From Nymphalis io (lineage: Eukaryota > Arthropoda > Insecta > Lepidoptera > Nymphalidae), in contig NC_065907.1 of the NCBI RefSeq assembly GCF_905147045.1, forward strand, positions 7,192,001 through 7,256,000: 64,000 bases of DNA. Reading direction: 5' to 3'. Of this stretch, positions 58,265 through 64,000 are shown in pieces; the first letter of the stretch is position 1; each line of letters opens with the position of its first letter. The notes under the pieces were generated by a model. The model made no database searches, was not told where the DNA came from, and saw only the letters and a list, made by a program, of their open reading frames with translations. The position numbers were made by a program, and so were the translations under genes.

Positions 58265-58375
58265 CTTATTTTGGGGGGGGGGGGCAGGTTTAAGGTACGC
58301 GATATCTTTTTTCTGTACGTGTGCAAATTTTCATAATAATCGGTTGAGTAATTAATAGGTGAAAGCCTGATAAAC
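58265..58375 (+). repeat. G-type repeat scrap with poly(G)
   Basis: A run of 13 G's, then GTACGCGATATC and GTACGTGTGCAAATTTTCAT with AATCGGTTGAGTAATTAA, phrases shared with G-type repeats. Confidence 0.4.
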
Positions 58376-58657
58376 AATCTCACTTTCACATTTTTTAATA
58401 TTAGTTATATGATACATATAGAGTAAACTGCCAAGAAATAAACTAATTTCAGTAAACTCATTTACTACTTATTTTACATTTAAATAACATTAAGTATAGA
58501 TTATTTGTTAACCTATTATATTCTTTAAGTATATTTCGATAAAACTGTTTATTCCGAAACATAATAAACTCATTAAAACCCTTCTTTTATTGCAAAACAT
58601 CTTGCATGTTAAGTTAATACGTAAAGAACCAAAATAGGTTGAAATTTTTTATTCTAG

Positions 58658-58861
58658 ATCCACCAGTGATATGGAAACAGTCACAAAATATGCATTAGTA
58701 TTCCACAGGCGAGCGGCGGCACGACTCAGATTTACTGTTATGGTGGCCCTGCATCTCTACAGCGGACCGCGTCGTGTCATCCTCGCAAATGTGATACAAT
58801 TTGCTCAACAATTCCAACGAGACAGGACTCTAACTGAGTTCACGTCTCCTTTAGATATAAG
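58658..58861 (+). CDS. Candidate internal coding exon, unrecognised
   Basis: A 204-nt open stretch bracketed by a good acceptor (TTTTTTATTCTAG) and a GT donor of moderate quality (ATAAG|GTAGC). Read in phase it leaves one base at the start and two at the end, so it is a symmetric exon that could be skipped without shifting frame. The peptide begins STSDMETVTKYALVFHRRAA and includes LHLYSGPRRVILANVIQFAQ; it is Arg- and Ala-rich with balanced codons. The island is clearly GC-richer than the AT-rich flanks. No family recognised. The alternative is an ORF from 58671 to 58865 within an old repeat. Confidence 0.3.
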
Positions 58862-58865
58862 GTAG

Positions 58866-59279
58866 CTCTCTAGCTACTAAGGTAGCTCTCCACCAACTAG
58901 CAAAGTGCGGAATCCACGGCTGTTCCACACAGCCGAAATGTCAAGTTAAGAAAATATATTACTTCATTTCCCGAGTTGATTCTGATTGATAGATAGCTAC
59001 ATGTACAATATACAAATAACATGTTTTGAAACATAAATGCAAGTATTAAAAATGAATGAAAAAAATATATACAAAAATAACTCAAAATAAGCCGTCAGTA
59101 TATAATAATATAAAAAGTAAAATGTCTTTTAACTTATAAGTAATCTGTTAACACACAAACGGATAAAAAATGAACGGATAAAAACTGTTAAATTCTGCTA
59201 CTTAAAAGTAATACACCCAAAATATCACACATGTTGTTTAAGCCCTCTTATACTGTTATATCATAAAATGGAGGCTTTA
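58866..59279. other. AT-rich spacer
   Basis: AAGGTAGCTCTC is repeated 21 bp apart at the left edge. Otherwise nothing recognised. Confidence 0.4.
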
Positions 59280-59478
59280 CTTTATCCACCATCGTGCTCG
59301 GCTGAATTAAATAAATACACACAGCTGAACAATACTTCAATCCGGGTTGGCGGTGGTGGTTTCCGTATGATGTCTTCCATCCCCGACGAGCGCAAAATGA
59401 ATTATAAGCACAAATTATTATAATTTTAGAGTATAATTAAATTATTTTCTTATCTTCTCTAATCACTGAGCCATCTAA
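59280..59478 (-). repeat. Metulj-like SINE, old, with an insertion
   Basis: CTTTATCCACCATCGTGCTC, then about 30 unrelated bases, then ACTTCAATCCGGGTTGGCGG, AATGAATTATAAGCACAAAT and AATCACTGAGCCATCT. Much of the head is replaced by AT-rich sequence. Confidence 0.5.
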
Positions 59479-60432
59479 AAATTTCTTAAAATATTATGAA
59501 ATATAATCGCAATTATAATAGCTATATTATTATTTATCTATTCAAGTTAATTGACTATTGGATAACTTAAAAAAATGTGCAAAATTTAATAACTTACATT
59601 AGCTTAAAATATTTGACCATTAATAGGAGCTGATGTTTCAGGATACCCCCATTTGTGACTGCTTTCTATTTTAACAAACTATTTTTAAAAACTTTCTACT
59701 TTACAATGATTATAACTACATAAAATTAAATATCCATCCTTAAACAAATTCAGAGTAGTCTCGTCTTTCACACGGACGTATATTGACTCGAAAACAAACG
59801 TGAAGGAATGCTGTGCTAAAGCTAATCCGACCTCTTCTCATTGAAAGATTAGTACTTTGAAGTGTTGTTGTTATATGGCTTAGAATAAGTATTTTGACGT
59901 TATTATAACATTATATATTTTGAAATTCTTAATTTACTATAGTTATTAAAACACTATATATGAAATAAATTAAGAAAAACATGAGAAATAGCCTAGCAGC
60001 ATGTTTTAAGGATAAAAGTCAAACCAAAAAGTTTTAACACTATTAGAAGCGTTAGAAGCTTCTTTTTAATATTTATTTTTTACGTGTAGCAATTCTGCCT
60101 GAGACATGTCAATTAACATTAATTATTATCGATAGATCTGAACCCGATTTACATATACGCAAGTAGAACACTTTTCCCGGAGTGAATGGAACATTTTCAC
60201 ATGAAAAGTTGATGATTACTGAATCGACGGAATTTTCACCAACAACAATGGTCCGGCCGAGCGTGAACGTCCTCGCTCAATTGAGTCATTTGTAATATAT
60301 AGACGGACATTTCGAGCATGGGAACGAGATAAGGCATAGAATACATGTCCAGTTATATATATGTATATGCAAAAAATTCATAACATACATTAAATTCTAG
60401 AATTAAAATAGATAGCTACTTAGAACGATTTT
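59479..60432. other. AT-rich spacer
   Basis: No gene. A less AT-biased patch at 60170-60330 (GGTCCGGCCGAGCGTGAACG) has no open frame. Confidence 0.35.
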
Positions 60433-60970
60433 ACTTGGTGGTAGAGCTTTGTGCAGGCTCGTCTAGGAAGGTACCACCCACTCATCACATACCGTAACCG
60501 TAACCGTAACAGCCTGTGAATGTCCCACTGCTGGGCTAAAGGCCTCCTCACCTCTTTTTGAGGAGAAGGTTTGGAGCTTATTCCACCACGCTGCTCCAAT
60601 GCGGGTTGGTGGAATACACATGTGGCAGAATTTCAGTGAAATTAGACACATGCAGGTTTCCTCACGATGTTTTCCTTCACCGTAAAGCACGAGATGAATT
60701 ATAATCACAAATTAAGCACATGAAAATTCAGTGGTGCTTGCCCGGGTTTGAACCCACGATCATCGGTTAAGATTCACATGTTCTTACCACTGGGCCATCT
60801 CGGCTCTCATCACATATTCTACCGCAACCCAGCAATACATATTGTTGGTATTGTTGTGTTCCGTTTTGAGCTTGAGGGTGAGTGAGCCAGTGTCAGTGAG
60901 AGCATAGGGGAAATAACATCTTAGTTCGCAATGTTAGTAGTGCATTGGTGCTGTAAGGAATAGTTAATAT
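60433..60970 (+). repeat. B-family retroposon split by a Metulj-like SINE
   Basis: GGTGGTAGAGCTTTGTGCAG and GTACCACCCACTCATCACAT lie left of the SINE; TCATCACATATTCTACCGCA, GTTCCGTTTTGAGC and CATTGGTGCTGTAAGGAATA lie right. Sequence from about 60970 on no longer matches, so the 3' end is lost or decayed. Confidence 0.75.
60492..60805 (-). repeat. Metulj-like SINE, full length, nested, with target-site duplication
   Basis: The minus strand carries the complete element with three TTACGG tail units (plus strand CCGTAACCGTAACCGTAAC). CTCATCACATA is repeated at 60481-60491 and 60806-60816. Near-identity to the copy at 48216 implies recent activity. An 81-codon minus frame is repeat-derived. Confidence 0.92.
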
Positions 60971-62400
60971 TTATATTATTTGTATATTATTTATATATTG
61001 TTAAAAAAATAAATCTTAATGAAGGGATAATTTTCATATCACACATGGATAAGGTTGTTATTGACATATGTTCTCGAATATGGCTAACGACGTCATACGA
61101 ATTTTTGTATGGACACTCACAAACTCTCACATAAACAATATTTAAACAAAAAAACACATTATTAATCTCTGGAGAATTTAAATCGTGGAGATAATTTAAT
61201 TTAATTAATTAATCTTATGAAAGATATTGGGATGAAATCATGGACAATTTAGTACGTTAAAAGATTAGGCGAAAAAAATATGCATGAATGTGTCCGGACC
61301 CGATACTCAGACAAACGTCATATCGCGTGAGAAAGTAGTTTTACGGTCCATTGGCGAGTGTATGACCCGTCCCGCCTATTTCATTACGTGCTTGATACCT
61401 AAGTGATGAAAATTTATGATCACTAAGAATCATTCGCGAAGTACAGAATTAGAAAATTATTGCTTCATTCTAAGGACCTTATACAACTTTTATGATAAAA
61501 ATTTAATAATAAAATCTGATTTGCCTATAAAAATATTAATAAAGATAACATAGATCCTGCTGAAATGCTGAAAACCTTGCCTTTACGAAAAGGTAAAGGT
61601 GATAATATATATTTTTATAAACATTTATAGTAAATCAATAAAAAATATACAATTTTATGTTCGCAAATATAAAGTTATATTTGAATAAAAAATTCTTATC
61701 CTCATCCAAAAAACCAAATTCATAAAAACTTTACAATGAATATAAAAAAAGAAACTTGATTAAGCCAGTCAAGTCAAATCCCATAACAATAGTATTGACT
61801 CAATACAAATTTAATGGGAAATTGAAACAAATCACAATTTCAAAGCGATGAATGATTCGAATCGCTTTAATATCTTATTAATCAGACCATTAGCTACCGA
61901 CAAAGCTGTCTGTCATATTGTCAAATACAAAACCTCTAATTTACCGACACGAATACAATGAAGATTGTTGGCTTTATGTAGTTTTCGATCGCTGGCCCCC
62001 GTGTGAAATCGCTTTGAACATTGTATAGCGAAAATTGACCACCCACGTGAACATAATCCAATGTAACGACCATTTAAAATGTTGTTTTGACGAACATAAT
62101 AAAATAAAAGTAATGACACAACTAGGAATCGAAATCAACTTTATGTTGACGACATTGTAATCACCATACCAATATTACAAAGAGTTAGGTAAGCTATTTT
62201 TCGTTTGTTCTTTTTGTATTCACGCAAAGAATTCGAACGTTAGGGAACTTTCACATTACGATAGTTTGAAACTTTAGGGTGCGCGCTGTATATTGTATAT
62301 TTTATTTTTCAGATATTATATTATTCATTATGTCAAAATCACCGGAGAGAAAATTCTCAGTCCGGCTCTTTTAAGCAAACGCTGCCTAAACTATAATAGT
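60971..62400. other. AT-rich spacer
   Basis: No gene recognised. A less AT-biased patch at 61900-62060 has a 68-codon minus frame without domain; another at 61285-61385 (GTCCGGACCCGATACTCAG) has none. Confidence 0.35.
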
Positions 62401-62481
62401 AAGAGAACTTTGCTTGTAACATTTATAGACCTTCAAAACGTCTATAGACTACCTAAGAATTCATTAATAGACAATATATAG
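62401..62481 (+). pseudogene. Possible reverse transcriptase scrap (block A)
   Basis: RTLLVTFIDLQNVYRLPKNS followed by LIDNI resembles the first catalytic block of LINE reverse transcriptases (FIDL.KAYD.VPR..L). The aspartate expected after the tyrosine is missing. Only about 25 codons match before a stop, so the call is tentative. Confidence 0.35.
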
Positions 62482-62656
62482 AGACTATTTATAAGTGAAA
62501 AATAAATAAACAGTAACTTTAACACTGTCTGCTAATAATATATTTGCTAGTAGATAGTATCCTAGCCCTTAACAAAATAATAATTTGAAGTATTATCTTA
62601 ATATTCTATCTATTAATTGTGACAAATAGTTTTAGAGATATTACAAGATATTTATA

Positions 62657-62885
62657 TTTTTTTTTTCGCCGAGAGGGCAAATGACTCTACTCCACCTGAT
62701 GGTAAATGGTAGTAGAGTCCAAACGTGACGACGGCCAGTACAGACGGGAAGAATGTTCTGCACTAACCGCCTTCGCCTTGCCGGCCCGCAAGATGCCTCT
62801 TCACGCCTCGTTTGAAGGAACCCGGGTTGTAAGAGGAGGGTAACACGTGAGCTGGTAAGGACACAATCTGGATGTGTGGTGCAGC
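62657..62885 (-). repeat. C-family retroposon, nearly full length
   Basis: Plus strand: a T-run, CGCCGAGAGGGCAAATGACT, CTCCACCTGATGGTAAATGG, CCAAACGTGACGACGGCCAG, TGCCGGCCCGCAAGATGCCT, TTCACGCCTCGTTTGAAGGA and CTGGATGTGTGGTGCAGCCC. The 82-codon minus frame is repeat-derived. Confidence 0.75.
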
Positions 62886-63668
62886 CCAAAACTTACAAAT
62901 ATTTACACACTAATACTCATTCTTTATACTACTATGATAATTTTCGTTCCAAGTCGTTTGTAGGTTTAGTATTTAACCGTACACCCCTCGTATTTATTCC
63001 TGTGTTGCGTTGCGTTCTTTTACGAATCCTGTACATAATTTCATAGTAAACAAATAACGTAATATAGAAATATGATCATTGATATAAAAATAAACTGCTT
63101 CATATATTTCTCTATATTATTACTGAGAATGAAAATAAATAATAACATTATTATAATTTTACAAACACGACTGTAAGTAATTCAAAGTTTTAATTTCCTG
63201 TCCGTTCATAACAGCACAAAAGCGCTTAAACACATTTGCTATGATAAATCGTTATTACTTCGCTATAATTATGAATACGTTTCTATATAAATTATCTAAA
63301 TCGATGTTTATTATAATATAATACATAAAATAATCAATGTTATGTAATTATTTATTACATTTCAATCAATAAATGTTAAATTAAAGTTGTTTTATTGATT
63401 TTTATATATTCGACTACGAATATTTGACTAAGTATAATAAGTTGTAGCATAAATTTGTACTTCGAAGTTATTATCACTTCATTTTAAAAACACACATTTA
63501 ACTAGACCTAATCATTATTTATTTTATATTTTATATCTGATTATATCGCTATCTTATTTATGATTTGAATATAAGTCCCAGATTACCAGGTGCAAGAAAC
63601 ATTGATTAAAATGAATTTTAAAGATGAGTAAATTGAAAACAGGTAATGATAGTCTTATAGAATTTGAC
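62886..63668. other. AT-rich spacer
   Basis: Nothing recognised. Confidence 0.4.
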
Positions 63669-63919
63669 GAGCCGGTTGGCGTGGTTGGTAGCTACCTGCC
63701 TTTCACGCCGAAGGTTGTGGGTTCGATTCCCACCCAGGATAGACATTTGTGTGTATGAACATGTCTGTTTGTCCTGAGTCTGGGTGTGATTATCTATATA
63801 AGTATGCATTTACAAAAGAAAAATAGTATATCCGTTGTCTGGTTTCCATAGCACAATCTCTGCTTAGTTTGGGATCAGATGGCCGTGTGTGAATAATGTC
63901 CCAAGATATAAAAAAAAAG
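63669..63919 (+). repeat. D-family SINE, full length
   Basis: Head GAGCCGGTTGGCGTGGTTGG, box B GGGTTCGATTCCCACC, then GAACATGTCTGTTTGTCCTG, GATCAGATGGCCGTGTGTGA and the end CCCAAGATATAAAAAAAAAG. Very close to the copy at 50629 but with an A-run in place of ATT units at the tail. The minus frame across it is repeat-derived. Confidence 0.85.
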
Positions 63920-64000
63920 TTATTCTAGTAAGCATGCAAACGTCTAGTGCTTCGTTACGATCCAGGTGTGAACAAGATCTGAGAATGAAATATGTTTCTT

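Noticed and set aside
60492..60512. Telomere-like repeat (CCGTAA)n
   Set aside because: The insect telomere unit is TTAGG; this is the 3' tail of the SINE and lies at its end inside a target-site duplication.
62641..62889. 82-codon minus-strand frame, Arg- and Cys-rich
   Set aside because: It lies wholly in a C-family retroposon; the 70-codon frame at 7988-8200 is the matching case in the other copy.
63618..63809. 63-codon minus-strand frame with GGNRTHNL-like peptide
   Set aside because: It is antisense to the D-family SINE head. The peptide arises from the box B complement and is a known kind of false protein.

Overview
The window looks like AT-rich, non-coding nuclear DNA from a butterfly or moth, most likely a nymphalid. 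It has long A/T-rich spacers and no operon-like gene packing. It carries many copies of interspersed repeats that I recognise from Lepidoptera, above all a tRNA-derived SINE that resembles, from memory, the family called Metulj in Heliconius. No open reading frame longer than about 130 codons occurs, and none of the longer ones reads as a recognisable host protein. I therefore read the window as an intergenic desert or the inside of a large intron.

Layout: 1-4.5 kb is plain AT-rich DNA with an NRF1-type palindrome at 569, a GC-rich foreign-looking block at 3477-3735 and SINE scraps. 4.8-17.4 kb holds B-family, C-family and Metulj-like insertions, including a SINE nested in an older element near 16 kb. 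17.4-21 kb is AT-rich with a second perfect NRF1 palindrome (19745) upstream of a short ATG-initiated reading frame. 21-33.4 kb is dense in B-family and Metulj copies, plus a mariner transposase fragment (22.9-23.0 kb) and a CpG-rich CRE/E-box cluster (26.7 kb). 35.2-38.1 kb has a CpG-rich block followed by a decayed non-LTR retrotransposon and other repeat tails. 39.4-39.8 kb holds a SINE with an inverted 5' half. 44.2 kb has a 31-bp tandem repeat. 46-50.9 kb holds LINE 3' ends and SINEs. 51.2-53 kb has a (TA)n tract and three exon-like islands. 57.4 kb has an 18-bp CpG-rich duplication, and 58.66-58.86 kb a 204-nt exon-like island. 60.4-61 kb is a second SINE-in-SINE nest. 62.4-63.9 kb has a reverse transcriptase scrap and further repeats.

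The families, by my labels: 'Metulj-like' (tRNA-like head, tail in TTACTG or TTACGG repeats); 'B' (about 280 bp, poly(A)-tailed, often 5'-truncated); 'C' (about 225 bp, poly(A)-tailed); 'D' and 'E' (other tRNA-headed SINEs); 'F' (a fragment sharing a 3' core with B and C); and 'G' (short elements ending in a motif like GCGAAGCCACGGGC). LINE remnants show reverse transcriptase ancestry but none is intact. What regulatory content I can see consists of NRF1-type palindromes, one CRE/E-box cluster and several copies of a CTCF-like core. No working gene set can be described. The best candidates for real coding sequence are islands at 58658-58861 and 51488-51591, both unproven.
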